A DNA stretch of 64,000 bases from Agriterribacter humi (GTDB lineage: Bacteria; Bacteroidota; Bacteroidia; Chitinophagales; Chitinophagaceae), in the NCBI RefSeq assembly GCF_009192765.1, contig NZ_VOHQ01000019.1, positions 21,562 through 85,561 of the forward strand. The letters are read 5' to 3'. The notes under the pieces were generated by a model, which was not told the origin of the DNA, made no database searches, and saw only the letters and a program-made list of their open reading frames with translations. This document shows positions 43,953-54,307 of the stretch, piece by piece (the first letter of the stretch is position 1; each line of letters begins with the position of its first letter). A program made the position numbers and the translations under genes.

Positions 43953-46900
43953 CTGAAAACTACGCGCAAAATATTAAAGATTATACTACTGTCATTACTG
44001 TTCCTCATTGTAATGACGGCTATATTGATTAACACTACCCCGGTACAAAACTGGCTGGTAAAAGCGGTTACCCACAGGTTATCAAAGGACCTGGATACCA
44101 AAGTTTCCATTAAGCATGTCAATTTCGCGCTCTTTAATAAAATGAATCTTGAGGGCGTATATATTCAGGATCAGAATAAAAAGGATACGCTTTTGTATGC
44201 CGGAAAATTAAGTGTAAATATTACCGACTGGTTTTTTTTCAAGGACCAGATAGAGCTAAAATATATAGGTCTGGAGAATGCAACCATCCATTTGCACCGG
44301 GTAGACTCGGTTTGGAATTACCAGTTTGTGGCAGATTATTTTTCGTCACCCGCTTCTTCAAAAAACAAAAAACAAATTACCCTGTCATTAAAAGAAGTGG
44401 TATTAAAAAACATTCACTTACAACACAGGGATGAATGGCGCGGACAGGATATGGAGCTTGATCTTAAGCACCTGGCATTGGAAGCAGATGAAATTAATTT
44501 TGCAAAGAAGCTGGTTAGTATTCACACGCTTGAAATGGATGAGCCTGTTTTTTCAATATATGATTATGCCGGCAGGCGGCCTAAGGCGCTGCGGCCAAAT
44601 GCAGGGAACATAAAGGATTCTCTTTCCGTGCCCTTTAATGCCGGCGGATGGAAGCTGGCTATTAACGAACTAACGCTAAACAATGGAGCATTTAAAAGTA
44701 GCAGGGATGTGCAACGGGAAGTATACGATCATTTTGATGCCAGCCGTATTCATTTTTATGCCATTAACGGAAAGTTTAAAAAAGTGGCGTTGCTGCAGGA
44801 TACTTTATTTGCAGATATCAGTCTGAGTACAAAAGAAAGATCGGGCTTCACTGTTAAATCACTTACGGCTAAGTTCAGGATGGAGCCGGGCGCAATGATA
44901 TTCGACAGTCTTGATATCAGAACACCTTCCAGTCACCTTACCCATTTTTATGCCATGCGGTATAATGATTTTAATGATGACATGAGCGCTTTTATAAGTA
45001 AGGTAAAATTAGAAGGGCGCTTTCACAACAGTACCCTGCACAGTAAAGACATAGCTTTTTTTGCGCCTGAACTTAAAAGCTGGAACCGGCTGATAAGAAT
45101 GGACGGGGATGTTAAGGGTACCATAGATAATTTAAACGCTAAAAATTTTATTGTTGAATCCGGAAAAGACAGCTATCTGAATGGCAACATAAAAATGGCC
45201 GGCCTTCCCAATATTGATTCAACTTATATTGATTTTAAGGCCAATGATTTTCGTACTACTTATGCAGATGTGGTGGGAATCATTCCCGGCCTCAAAAAAA
45301 TTACGGATCCGCGGTTAAATGAAATCCGTTATATCCGGTTCAAAGGAAACTTTACAGGATTCATGCGTGATTTTGTTACCTATGGCAACATAGAAACCAA
45401 TCTTGGAACAGTTGCTTCCGATTTAAATATGAAATTTCCTGCTAAAGGAAACGCCTCTTATTCCGGGAAGATATCAACAGATAATTTTGACGTGGGCACC
45501 TTCCTGGGTGTGAAAGGGCTGGGAACAGCTTCATTTAAAGGAAATGTAAAGGGAAGTGGTTTTAGCACTCAAACCCTTGATGCGGATCTTGACGGCAAAT
45601 TCTCTCAACTCCAGTTTAACAATTACAATTATGAAAACATTGTAGTGAAAGGGCATATGGATAAAAAACTCTTCAAGGGCGCTGTTGGCATTAACGATCC
45701 CAATCTGATTGCTACCCTTGATGGTGAAATTGATCTGAACGCCGGTAAGCCTGAATTTAATTTCTTTGCTGATATACAAAGAAGCTATTTGAAGAAGATA
45801 GGATTTGCCAAAGACGATATGAATGTAATAGGCAAATTTGATATGAATTTTAATGGCGATGATATTGATAATTTTCTTGGTACCGTTTCTTTATATGATG
45901 TTGCCGTTACCAAAGCCAATCAAACATTTGTTTTTGATACGCTTACTTTAAGTTCGCAGTTGATTGATCAGCAAAAGATATTACAACTGCGCAATACTGA
46001 AGCTTCGGCATTTTTAATGGGCAATTTTGCTATCCGTGAATTACCAAATGCAGTGAAGCAGTTTTTGAATAAATATTATCCTGCTTATATACCTCCGCCC
46101 AAAAAAGCCATTAAAAATCAGACTTTCCTTTTTCAACTGGATGTAAAAAATATTGATCAGTACCTGTCGCTGATCAACCCCAATATAAAAGGATTTAATA
46201 ACAGCACTATAGTAGGGTCACTTAATTCGGAAACCAATCTCATGGCAATAAGCACCATGATCCCTTATGCCGCGTATAAAAATATTGCTGTGCAGGATTT
46301 CCGGCTAACCGGTTTAGGGAATATGGACAGCCTGAAGCTAACGGGTATAATCGGTAATACTATAGTAAATGACAGTCTTCAGTTTCCCGTAAGTAAAGTA
46401 TCTATTGCTTCCAGCAATAATGTTTCGCAGCTTAATATAAGCACTGCCGCAACGCAAACCATAAATGATGCCCGGCTTTCTGCACAGATAACCAACCTGG
46501 AAGACGGCGTTAAAATACATTTTGATCCGTCGAGCATTGTGTTGAACGAAAAAACATGGAAAATAGATGAAGGAGGAGAATTAACGCTTAGCCGTTCTTA
46601 TATAGATGCAAAGAATATCAAATTCAGCAATGGCGAACAGGAGATATCTGTGGTGAGCAGGCATTCGGATGTAGGAACCTGGGATGATGTTATTGTTGAA
46701 ATGAAAAAAGTAAATATCGGGGATTTTATGCCTTTCTTAGTTAAAGAGCCACGCATGGAAGGTATTGTTTCGGGAACGGTTACCATTGAAGATGCCTTTC
46801 GCAATATGTATGTATCCTCGGAACTAACTGCAGACCAGTTCCGGCTGGAAAACGATTCCATAGGGATGATTACTATTACTGGCGCATGGGACGACAGAAA

Positions 46901-48773
46901 TAAGAAAGCAACATACGAGGCGATATCGGACAATAAAAATTATAAATTCAGTATTGCAGGCTCATACGATATAATAGATTCGCTCCGCCAGGAAATTAAT
47001 GCCAATGCCAATTTTGATTATACCAATATTCATTTCCTGGAAAAATATCTTGGTTCCATATTTGGAAACATGAGGGGCTTTGCCACAGGAAACCTGCGTA
47101 TGAAAGGCGATATAAAAAAGCCGGATTATATTGGTTCTATTGATGTTAAAAATGCAGGGTTAAAAGTATTGTATACGCAATGCTATTATACGTTCGATAG
47201 TGCCAGAATTGTTTTTACTCCCGGAAATATTGACTTTGGCACGATTTCCTTGCATGATACCCTTCCGCAACGTGGTAAGAGCGCTTCCAATACAGCCATA
47301 CTTACCGGAAATTTGCAGCATTCCAACTTCAATGATTTTGAATATAACATATCCATTAATACGGATCGCCTGTTATTGCTCAATACTACACGGTCCGACA
47401 ATGGTACGTTTTACGGGAAAGCCATAGGTAAAGCCAATTTCAGGTTCAGAGGGCCCGAGGATGATATGCGAATGACCATTACGGGTGAGCCTGTTGACAG
47501 TTCCAGTATTTATATTACATCATCTTCGTCTAAAGAAAGCGGCAGCGCGGATTATATTATCTGGAAGCAATACGGGCGCGAAATGAATATTGACTCTTTG
47601 AGTTTCAATAACTCGCAGCTTAATATAGATCTTAATCTTACGGCCAATAATTATACCCGCATGTTTATGGTGCTTGATGAAATAACAGGCGACATTATAG
47701 AAGCAACCGGCAGCGGCACATTAAAAATGCATACCGGTTCCAGTTCTCCATTTACCATAAATGGCAAGTATACTATAGACAGGGGGTATTACCGTTTCAG
47801 TTTCCAGGAAATATTTAAAAAGCCTTTTGTATTACTACCCAATGAAGGAAGTTATATAAGATGGGACGGTGATCCTAACCAGGCAGAAATAAATTTAAAA
47901 GCGAAATACATAGCCAATGATGTAAAACTGAGTTCATTGTATTCAGAACAGGGTCAAACTACAGATCCGGAAGTGAGCAGGTTAAAAAGCGAGAGAACGG
48001 ATGTAGATGTACTTTGCACGCTGAAAGGCTCGTTGGGTAAACCGGATATTTATTTTGATATTGCTTTAGCTGCTAACAGCGATGTAAAAAACAGCCAGCG
48101 TTTGCTTGGCGATCTGCAGCGTATCAACAATGATGATAATGAAAAGAACAAGCAGGTAGCCTATTTGATTGTATTCAGGAGCTTCGCTCCCATCGGGCAG
48201 TACAATGTGCAGCAAAACGATGCTACTACATTTGCATTCAATACTATTTCAGAATATATTTCGGGGTATCTTACCAGTTCGCTTAAAACCATATTGTATG
48301 GTATTTTTAAGGATCCAACCCTTAGTGTAAATTTTAACTATACAAGAGCCTCTATTGATCCAACCGGAACAGGAACCTCCGCCGGTAATACGGTAAATCT
48401 AACCCGCGATAACATCAGTCTCCAGTTTATTAAATCTTTACTGAACGATAAGCTCGTAATTACTTTTGGGAGTGATTTTAATTTCGTAAGCAGCGGTTCG
48501 CAACCCGCTTTAAACTCGGAGGGTACTAATTTTCTTTTTCTGCCTGATATTACTGCGGAGTATAAGATTACACCTGATGGTAAATTCAGGGTAAGTTGTT
48601 TTTACCGGAGCAACTTTGATGCATTGTCTACTACAGGAAAAAGAAACCGCGCCGGCGGGAGCATTTCTTTCAGAACCGAATTTGATTCCGAGCGGCTCAA
48701 AAAGAAAAAGCAGCAATTGAAGGAAAAACAGGAGCAAAAGGAAGGTGATTCAACAGTAGTACGGCTAAATTAA
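43953..48773 (+). CDS. tamB: TamB-type translocation/assembly module protein (probable CTG start)
   Basis: The frame is about 1600 aa. The first ATG (44013) falls inside the N-terminal membrane helix. Reading upstream gives LKTTRKILKIILLSLLFLIV starting at a CTG at 43953, with an in-frame TAA just before it, so CTG (or another rare codon) is likely the start. After the anchor comes a very long beta-helical region (INTTPVQNWLVKAVTHRLS, ITDWFFFKDQIELKYIGLENATIHLHR and many similar turns) and the C-terminal DUF490 domain (FTINGKYTIDRGYYRFSFQEIFKKPF, LGKPDIYFDIAL, GYLTSSLKTILYGIFKD). TamB bridges inner and outer membranes for lipid transport and outer-membrane protein assembly. Confidence 0.9.
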   Translation: MKTTRKILKIILLSLLFLIVMTAILINTTPVQNWLVKAVTHRLSKDLDTKVSIKHVNFALFNKMNLEGVYIQDQNKKDTLLYAGKLSVNITDWFFFKDQIELKYIGLENATIHLHRVDSVWNYQFVADYFSSPASSKNKKQITLSLKEVVLKNIHLQHRDEWRGQDMELDLKHLALEADEINFAKKLVSIHTLEMDEPVFSIYDYAGRRPKALRPNAGNIKDSLSVPFNAGGWKLAINELTLNNGAFKSSRDVQREVYDHFDASRIHFYAINGKFKKVALLQDTLFADISLSTKERSGFTVKSLTAKFRMEPGAMIFDSLDIRTPSSHLTHFYAMRYNDFNDDMSAFISKVKLEGRFHNSTLHSKDIAFFAPELKSWNRLIRMDGDVKGTIDNLNAKNFIVESGKDSYLNGNIKMAGLPNIDSTYIDFKANDFRTTYADVVGIIPGLKKITDPRLNEIRYIRFKGNFTGFMRDFVTYGNIETNLGTVASDLNMKFPAKGNASYSGKISTDNFDVGTFLGVKGLGTASFKGNVKGSGFSTQTLDADLDGKFSQLQFNNYNYENIVVKGHMDKKLFKGAVGINDPNLIATLDGEIDLNAGKPEFNFFADIQRSYLKKIGFAKDDMNVIGKFDMNFNGDDIDNFLGTVSLYDVAVTKANQTFVFDTLTLSSQLIDQQKILQLRNTEASAFLMGNFAIRELPNAVKQFLNKYYPAYIPPPKKAIKNQTFLFQLDVKNIDQYLSLINPNIKGFNNSTIVGSLNSETNLMAISTMIPYAAYKNIAVQDFRLTGLGNMDSLKLTGIIGNTIVNDSLQFPVSKVSIASSNNVSQLNISTAATQTINDARLSAQITNLEDGVKIHFDPSSIVLNEKTWKIDEGGELTLSRSYIDAKNIKFSNGEQEISVVSRHSDVGTWDDVIVEMKKVNIGDFMPFLVKEPRMEGIVSGTVTIEDAFRNMYVSSELTADQFRLENDSIGMITITGAWDDRNKKATYEAISDNKNYKFSIAGSYDIIDSLRQEINANANFDYTNIHFLEKYLGSIFGNMRGFATGNLRMKGDIKKPDYIGSIDVKNAGLKVLYTQCYYTFDSARIVFTPGNIDFGTISLHDTLPQRGKSASNTAILTGNLQHSNFNDFEYNISINTDRLLLLNTTRSDNGTFYGKAIGKANFRFRGPEDDMRMTITGEPVDSSSIYITSSSSKESGSADYIIWKQYGREMNIDSLSFNNSQLNIDLNLTANNYTRMFMVLDEITGDIIEATGSGTLKMHTGSSSPFTINGKYTIDRGYYRFSFQEIFKKPFVLLPNEGSYIRWDGDPNQAEINLKAKYIANDVKLSSLYSEQGQTTDPEVSRLKSERTDVDVLCTLKGSLGKPDIYFDIALAANSDVKNSQRLLGDLQRINNDDNEKNKQVAYLIVFRSFAPIGQYNVQQNDATTFAFNTISEYISGYLTSSLKTILYGIFKDPTLSVNFNYTRASIDPTGTGTSAGNTVNLTRDNISLQFIKSLLNDKLVITFGSDFNFVSSGSQPALNSEGTNFLFLPDITAEYKITPDGKFRVSCFYRSNFDALSTTGKRNRAGGSISFRTEFDSERLKKKKQQLKEKQEQKEGDSTVVRLN

Positions 48774-48782
48774 ATACCATTA

Positions 48783-49490
48783 TTATAAAAACTTTATTTC
48801 TGCCTCTCTTTCTTTTTTTTCCACGCTTCTTTTTTTCTCCTCTATGTTCTCTTTGTGTGCCAATAGTCCATATGAAGCCAGCGAAATGGAAATAATGATA
48901 GAAATATGATAAACAAAGAAGCTGTCGTGCAGGTTGCTTTTATCGGGAATCATGTAGCTAAAAATAAAAGTAACAACAGATATGCCATATTCAAACAGCA
49001 GGGCATAATAGATAAATTGCAGGGTATATTCTGCATTATAATATTTTACCCCTTTAATATAATGCGTAATGATCCATACAATATACAGTAGAATAATAAC
49101 CAATCCCATGCCTACCATCAGGGTTTCGGCATAATCCTGTAATTGCGTAAAAACGGTTACCAGTAAGGATGCGCACAAAAAAGCCGGCAACATTTTTTTT
49201 ATGCTGTTTTTTATAACTTCTATATGAACCGTTTTATAGAGGATGAATAACATAAAAGGAGCATCAGCAAGATTAAATACTCTTTCTGTAACAGTCATTA
49301 ACCTGCTGTTTGTAAATGCTTCGCTCATGAACAATAAATTAACAGAACCGGCCAGCATCCAGTAGGCTGCAAACCATATGAATACCCGGTTGGTTGCCAG
49401 CTTTTTTATAATCAAAATAATAAACGGCACGAAAAAAGAGATAGCTGCTATGGAGGCAATAATCTGATAAATATAGGGTGCGTCTTTCAC
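48783..49490 (-). CDS. Seven-helix-like membrane protein with C-terminal coiled coil
   Basis: The gene starts with GTG and encodes 235 aa. Hydrophobic segments appear at about 8-28 (IIASIAAISFFVPFIILII), 37-54, 68-86, 102-118 (LPAFLCASLLVTVFTQL), 127-145 (MGLVIILLYIVWIITHYI), 159-180 and 192-210. It ends in a charged tail KENIEEKKRSVEKKEREAEI. The count and even spacing suggest seven helices. No family was recognised. The gene converges on tamB with a 9-bp gap. Confidence 0.7.
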   Translation of the reverse strand: MKDAPYIYQIIASIAAISFFVPFIILIIKKLATNRVFIWFAAYWMLAGSVNLLFMSEAFTNSRLMTVTERVFNLADAPFMLFILYKTVHIEVIKNSIKKMLPAFLCASLLVTVFTQLQDYAETLMVGMGLVIILLYIVWIITHYIKGVKYYNAEYTLQFIYYALLFEYGISVVTFIFSYMIPDKSNLHDSFFVYHISIIISISLASYGLLAHKENIEEKKRSVEKKEREAEIKFL

Positions 49491-49749
49491 TTTTAGAGGA
49501 TTAACATATAAGCGATAAAACCCATCCTTTATTGCTATTGTATATTATTGTAGCATTTTTACCCAAGAAACGAATTGCAGAAATTACTATAGGAGGAACC
49601 GTATGCTATATATTTAATTTGTTGATAGTGAATATATTATATAAAAAATCATTTAAATAAAACATATCACCTGGTTCAGATTGTTTTAAATCATTAAAGG
49701 TACAAGCAAGGTTACGCTACATCATTAACTTTGCCTCTAAACCCAATTC

Positions 49750-50736
49750 ATGGCCATATTAATTACAGGTTCAACAGGATACATCGGTTCAAAACTTACT
49801 GCCAAACTTGCGCTGCAGGGACACCAGGTGCATCTTTTGTGCAGAACTTCCCCAACGCTGCCTCATTTTCAAAAACCGAATATCAAAGTTTTTATCGGGG
49901 ATATTACAGATGCTGAATCCATCAGGCCGGCATTAGAAAATGTAGACAGGGTATACCATCTTGCCGCATATGCAAGGCTTTGGGCTAAAGATGCTTCAGT
50001 TTTTCACAGGTTTAATGTAAAAGGAACTGAAAATGTATTGAACGAAGCAAAAAGATCAGGTGTGTCAAAAGTAGTATATACATCTACTGCAGGAGTAATA
50101 GGGCCGTCTAACGATAAACCCATGACAGAAACAGATCCGCGGATCACCGGTTTTTTTAACCTGTATGAAGAAACAAAAAGCCAGGCAGAAGCAGTGGCTA
50201 TGGATTATGCAAAACAGGGATTAAATATATGTATCCTTAATCCTTCAAGAATATATGGACCGGGTTTAGATACGGGTAGCAATCCTGTAACCAAGATTGT
50301 TGAATTATACATGAAAGAAAAGTGGAAGCTTATTCCGGGTAGTGGAAATGACATAGGATCTTATCCTTATATTGATGATGTGGTAGACGGTCATATAAGC
50401 GCTATGGAGAAAGGGAGAAGCGGGGAGCGCTATATTTTGGGCGGTGTGAATGTTACGTTTAATGAGCTAATGTCTGCTATAAAAAAATACAGTGGCATTG
50501 AAAAGAAGCTAAGGCATATTCCTTTCCCCGTTTTGAATGCTGTAAGCCACCTGATGTTATGGAACGCAAAAATTACCGGTAAATATCCCATGATCACCCC
50601 CGATTGGGTGGCAAAATATAAATACGATTGGGCATTAAACAGCAGCAAAGCGGTAAATGAGCTGGGTTATACCATACGGCCATTTGAAGAAGGAATTAAG
50701 GAAACCGTAGAATGGGTAAAACAAAACAGGCTGTGA
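49750..50736 (+). CDS. NAD-dependent epimerase/dehydratase family protein (extended SDR)
   Basis: The protein is 328 aa. The N-terminal ILITGSTGYIGSKLTAKLA carries the GxxGxxG NAD motif; DVYHLAA-like VDRVYHLAAYARLW, YTSTAGVIG, LYEETKSQAEAVA (Y-x3-K-like with YEETK) and NPSRIYGPGLDTG follow. Downstream SYPYIDDVVDGHISAMEKG and YILGGVNVTFNEL are typical of dihydroflavonol-reductase-like proteins. The exact substrate is unknown. It is followed immediately by a dead SDR gene. Confidence 0.92.
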   Translation: MAILITGSTGYIGSKLTAKLALQGHQVHLLCRTSPTLPHFQKPNIKVFIGDITDAESIRPALENVDRVYHLAAYARLWAKDASVFHRFNVKGTENVLNEAKRSGVSKVVYTSTAGVIGPSNDKPMTETDPRITGFFNLYEETKSQAEAVAMDYAKQGLNICILNPSRIYGPGLDTGSNPVTKIVELYMKEKWKLIPGSGNDIGSYPYIDDVVDGHISAMEKGRSGERYILGGVNVTFNELMSAIKKYSGIEKKLRHIPFPVLNAVSHLMLWNAKITGKYPMITPDWVAKYKYDWALNSSKAVNELGYTIRPFEEGIKETVEWVKQNRL

Positions 50737-51151
50737 CCAACAAGCCATAGGCTGTAATAACCGGCGCCAGCCAGGGGTTGGGACGGCCTTTGCTATAGAA
50801 TGTGCGAAACGCAATATGAACCTGGTGCTGATAGCATTACCCTATGAACAATTAAAACAAACATCGGAAGCAATAAGTAAACAATTTTCTGTAAACGTCA
50901 TCCCCTCTGAAACCGATCTTTCATCCGAAGATGCATGTTTGGCCATTTTTGATTTTGTTGAAAAGAAGGCGGTTCCGGTACATATGCTTATTAATAATGC
51001 CGGCATAGGTTCAGCAGGGGATTTTGAGAACATCTCTCCTGCTTTTTGCCAATTACTGGTAAAAGTAAATGTATTGTCACCTGTACTGTTAACGAGATTA
51101 TTTTTGCCGCTCCTACAACAGCAACCAACCGCTGTATCTCCGCTTATGTAA
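50733..51151 (+). pseudogene. Short-chain dehydrogenase, frameshifted and truncated
   Basis: After a GTG overlapping the epimerase stop there is a TAG, then AVITGASQGLG followed in another frame by FAIECAKRNMNLVLIALPYEQLKQ, SETDLSSEDACLAIFDFV and VHMLINNAGIGSAGDFENIS...LLTRLFLPLLQQ. The frame shift is a missing base near 50781 in GGTTGGGACGGCC. The sequence ends before the catalytic Ser and Tyr-x3-Lys. It is dead. Confidence 0.82.
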
Positions 51152-51290
51152 AAAATAAAATGATTGCAAAAGTTACCAAACGACAGGGATAACCTTTTAA
51201 CCACAAATCAATAAATGTTGTACTTTTTATTTTAATTTTGCCTGAATCTTCACTCTTCCCCTGGGAATACTAGTCTTAAAAAACCTGGCT

Positions 51291-52397
51291 ATGAGTACGG
51301 ATACGTTAAAAGAAAGGAAACCTTATTTTGCAAAGACTGCAGACGACCCATTTGTTATTCTTCGGGCAGAAGCTAAAAAAATCGTAACCCGTTTAACGCC
51401 CGAAAGAAGAAATGAAATATTATTCAAGGCGGTTCTTTTTCCCTTTACTTATTTCTTTTTCTGGATACTGGCATTATTGTACGGCGCCAACCCGTGGTTG
51501 CTGTTTGGCTGCTATTTTTTTATGGGGATCGCTATCGTGCTAAATTACCTCAATGTCATTCATGATAGTGTGCATCATACCATTTTTAATAGTCGCCGTA
51601 TGAACGATATGTATACATACCTGTTCGATTTAATGGGCGCCAACAGCTTTATATGGAAAACGCGGCATATCCGTTATCATCATAATTACCCGAATGTGGA
51701 TGGCTGGGATACCGACATTGACCAAAGCGCACTTGTAAGAATAGTTCCACATTCCAAACTAAGTGTATTTCATAAATACCAGCACATTTATCTTCCCTTT
51801 ATTTATCCCCTATTCTTGTTTAACTGGTTGCTGATACGGGATTTTAAGGACTTCTTCAGCAAAGAAAGAACCGTACAAAAACTGATAAAAATACCACCTG
51901 TTGAATACATAAAATTATTTGTTTTTAAAACCGTATTTTTTGTATCAGTGATCATTCTGCCTAAAATTATTTTAGGCATTTCCTGGCTGATGGCTTTAGG
52001 CGCTTTTTGTGTAATGGTTTTTTCTGCCAGCATTTTTGCATTGATCGTACTGCTTCCGCCTCATGCCAATACAACGTCTGAATTTCCAATGCCCGACAGC
52101 GAAAAGAAATTACCGTATAGCTGGCTGCTGCACATGTTAAAAACAACCAATGATGTGAACGGGGAAAACTGGTTTACCCGTTTCGTAATGGGTAACTATA
52201 ATTATCATATTGTGCATCATCTTTTTCCTAATATCCACCACGCTTATTATCCGGAAATTACCCGTGCACTGAAGCGACTGGCGACTCAATATAATCTTCC
52301 ATACAGGAGCTATTCCCTTGGAACATCCTTAAAGAACCACTACCGTCTCCTCAAACAAAACAGGGCCGATTTTGATGTTTGGGAGGAATCCATGTAA
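51291..52397 (+). CDS. Membrane fatty acid desaturase
   Basis: The protein is 368 aa. Three His boxes are present: HDSVHH (about residue 98), RYHHNYPN (about 124) and HIVHHLFPNIHH (about 306). Hydrophobic segments are at 46-80 (LFKAVLFPFTYFFFWILALLYGANPWLLFGCYFFMG) and 206-250. It inserts double bonds into acyl chains at the inner membrane using di-iron and an electron donor. Several desaturases of this layout act on phospholipid chains in Bacteroidota. The next genes (SDR, 3-hydroxyacyl-CoA dehydrogenase) are on the same strand, 102 bp away. Confidence 0.9.
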   Translation: MSTDTLKERKPYFAKTADDPFVILRAEAKKIVTRLTPERRNEILFKAVLFPFTYFFFWILALLYGANPWLLFGCYFFMGIAIVLNYLNVIHDSVHHTIFNSRRMNDMYTYLFDLMGANSFIWKTRHIRYHHNYPNVDGWDTDIDQSALVRIVPHSKLSVFHKYQHIYLPFIYPLFLFNWLLIRDFKDFFSKERTVQKLIKIPPVEYIKLFVFKTVFFVSVIILPKIILGISWLMALGAFCVMVFSASIFALIVLLPPHANTTSEFPMPDSEKKLPYSWLLHMLKTTNDVNGENWFTRFVMGNYNYHIVHHLFPNIHHAYYPEITRALKRLATQYNLPYRSYSLGTSLKNHYRLLKQNRADFDVWEESM

Positions 52398-52499
52398 GAA
52401 AAAACCATATCCGGTAAAAGAATTCGTATTTTAAATTACACAAACGGTTGATTGTGCTTTGTATAACGAAGAATTGTAAATTGTGCAAAAGCGCTGAAC

Positions 52500-53246
52500 A
52501 TGACTTCTCAATGGGAAAACCGTGTATGTATTGTTACCGGAGCTGCCTCCGGACTTGGTTTTGCAATAGCCGCCCGGCTTTCGGCATATAAAGTTAAGCT
52601 TGCTTTGTTTGATAAGGATAAAGACAAGTTGCTTATTGCTTCGGACAAATTAAAATATGAAAATGAAATATTCCCCCTGGATATTACCCATGAAGATGCG
52701 GTTCGGGTGGCCGTAGACAAAACCGTGAAGAAATTTGGAAAAATTGATATGCTGATAAACAGCGCTGGCATTACCGGAGAAACCAATATTAAAAGTCATG
52801 AAATTTCTACCGCCAATCTTCAAATGGTTTTTGCGGTAAATTTTATGGGCAGTTTTTTTACCTCAAAATATGCGTTACCCTACATGCTCCATAATAATTA
52901 CGGGCGTATTTTGCATATCGCTTCTATAGCGGGAAAAGAAGGAAACGCAGGTATGCTCGCTTATTCGGCATCTAAAGCAGCGGTAATTGGTATGACCAAA
53001 GTGCAGGGTAAGGAATATGCGGAAACCAATATTACTATAAACGCATTAGCCCCTGCCGTTATCAGAACCGCGCTGGTAGACGCTATGCCGGAAGCGCAGG
53101 TAAAATATATGACGGATAAAATACCGATGAAACGATGCGGTACCCTGGATGAGGCCGCAGATATGGCCTGTTTTATAGTATCTTCCCAAAATAGTTTTAG
53201 CACCGGTTTTACTTTCGACTTATCCGGCGGAAGGGCCACTTATTAA
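52500..53246 (+). CDS. Short-chain dehydrogenase/reductase (FabG-like)
   Basis: The protein is 248 aa, with classical SDR motifs: VTGAASGLGFAIA (TGxxxGxG), LDITHED, LINSAGITG (NNAG variant NSAG), ILHIASIAGKEG with the catalytic Ser, YSASKAAVIG (YxxxK) and NALAPAVIRTALVDAM. Substrate preference cannot be read, although 3-oxoacyl or hydroxyacyl substrates fit the next gene. It is first of three closely spaced genes (16 bp to the next). Confidence 0.93.
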   Translation: MTSQWENRVCIVTGAASGLGFAIAARLSAYKVKLALFDKDKDKLLIASDKLKYENEIFPLDITHEDAVRVAVDKTVKKFGKIDMLINSAGITGETNIKSHEISTANLQMVFAVNFMGSFFTSKYALPYMLHNNYGRILHIASIAGKEGNAGMLAYSASKAAVIGMTKVQGKEYAETNITINALAPAVIRTALVDAMPEAQVKYMTDKIPMKRCGTLDEAADMACFIVSSQNSFSTGFTFDLSGGRATY

Positions 53247-53262
53247 TTGTCTTTAAAAACAC

Positions 53263-54282
53263 ATGATGAGAGATACACAACTAAATGCTGCTGAAATCAA
53301 AATTGGCGTAGTAGGCCTGGGGTTAATGGGATGCAGCATAGCCACCTGCCTGCTTATGGCCGGGCACTCTGTGGTGGCGGTAGCGCCCCTTCCCATTGAT
53401 CTGAAGTTTGCGCTTAAGCGTATTACAAAACACCTGCAAAGGTCGCACAGGGAGAAGCTGGTTACTAACGCGCCGGATTTTTACTTGCAGCGTCTTATAA
53501 TAACCGAAGACTATGCTTCATTACAAGGCTGCGCATTGGTAATTGAATGTACGCTGGAGAGCCTGGATATAAAGAAGATTGTATACGGCAAAATTGAAGC
53601 GGTTATTGATAAGAATGCTTTACTGGCCAGTAATACATCGGCTATTCCCATAAGTATACTGCAGCAGCAAACCTCCCATCCTTCAAGATTCTTTGGTTTA
53701 CACTGGGCCGAACCATCGCACACCACCCGGTTCTTAGAAGTGATATGCGGTAATGAAAGCGATATAACCAAAGGCGAATATTTATATGAACTGTCTCACT
53801 TATGGGGTAAAGAGCCCACATTGGTGCGTAAAGATATCCGTGGGTTCATTACCAACCGGATCATGTATGCTATGTATCGTGAAGCTATTTCGCTTGTAGA
53901 GAACGGCTATGCTACCGTAGAAGATGTAGACAGGGCCTGCAGGAATAATGCAGGCTACTGGATGACTTTAGTAGGTGTTTTTCGCTGGATGGATCTTACG
54001 GGTATACCTGCTTATCATACCGTAATGAAAGACCTGTTCCCTACTTTAAATAACAGCACGGAAGTACCAAAACTTATTGATGATATTGTAAAAAATGGCG
54101 GAAGAGGAACAGCCAATGCACATGGCTTTCACCAGTATACACCGGAGGAGGCGAAATTGTGGGAAGAAACGTTCACTGCTTTCAGTTATGATATAAGAAA
54201 GCTTGCTTTAAAATACCCCGAAGATGTAGTGAAAAAAAAGCTGAAAACAGTTCAAAAGAAAAATACCAGGCTTAAAACTTAA
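53263..54282 (+). CDS. 3-hydroxyacyl-CoA dehydrogenase family protein
   Basis: The protein is 339 aa. The NAD fold opens with IGVVGLGLMGCSIATCLLMAGHSV. LVIECTLESLDIKKIVYGKIE, LASNTSAIPIS and FFGLHWAEPSHTTRFLEVICG carry the conserved catalytic His and Glu; KEPTLVRKDIRGFITNRIMYAMYREAISLVENGYATVEDVDRA is the C-terminal dimer domain. It resembles 3-hydroxybutyryl-/3-hydroxyacyl-CoA dehydrogenases but with no fused enoyl hydratase. It sits between an SDR and an M19 dipeptidase gene on one transcript. Confidence 0.92.
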   Translation: MMRDTQLNAAEIKIGVVGLGLMGCSIATCLLMAGHSVVAVAPLPIDLKFALKRITKHLQRSHREKLVTNAPDFYLQRLIITEDYASLQGCALVIECTLESLDIKKIVYGKIEAVIDKNALLASNTSAIPISILQQQTSHPSRFFGLHWAEPSHTTRFLEVICGNESDITKGEYLYELSHLWGKEPTLVRKDIRGFITNRIMYAMYREAISLVENGYATVEDVDRACRNNAGYWMTLVGVFRWMDLTGIPAYHTVMKDLFPTLNNSTEVPKLIDDIVKNGGRGTANAHGFHQYTPEEAKLWEETFTAFSYDIRKLALKYPEDVVKKKLKTVQKKNTRLKT

Positions 54283-54307
54283 TACTTACCACTTACCATT
54301 TACTACT

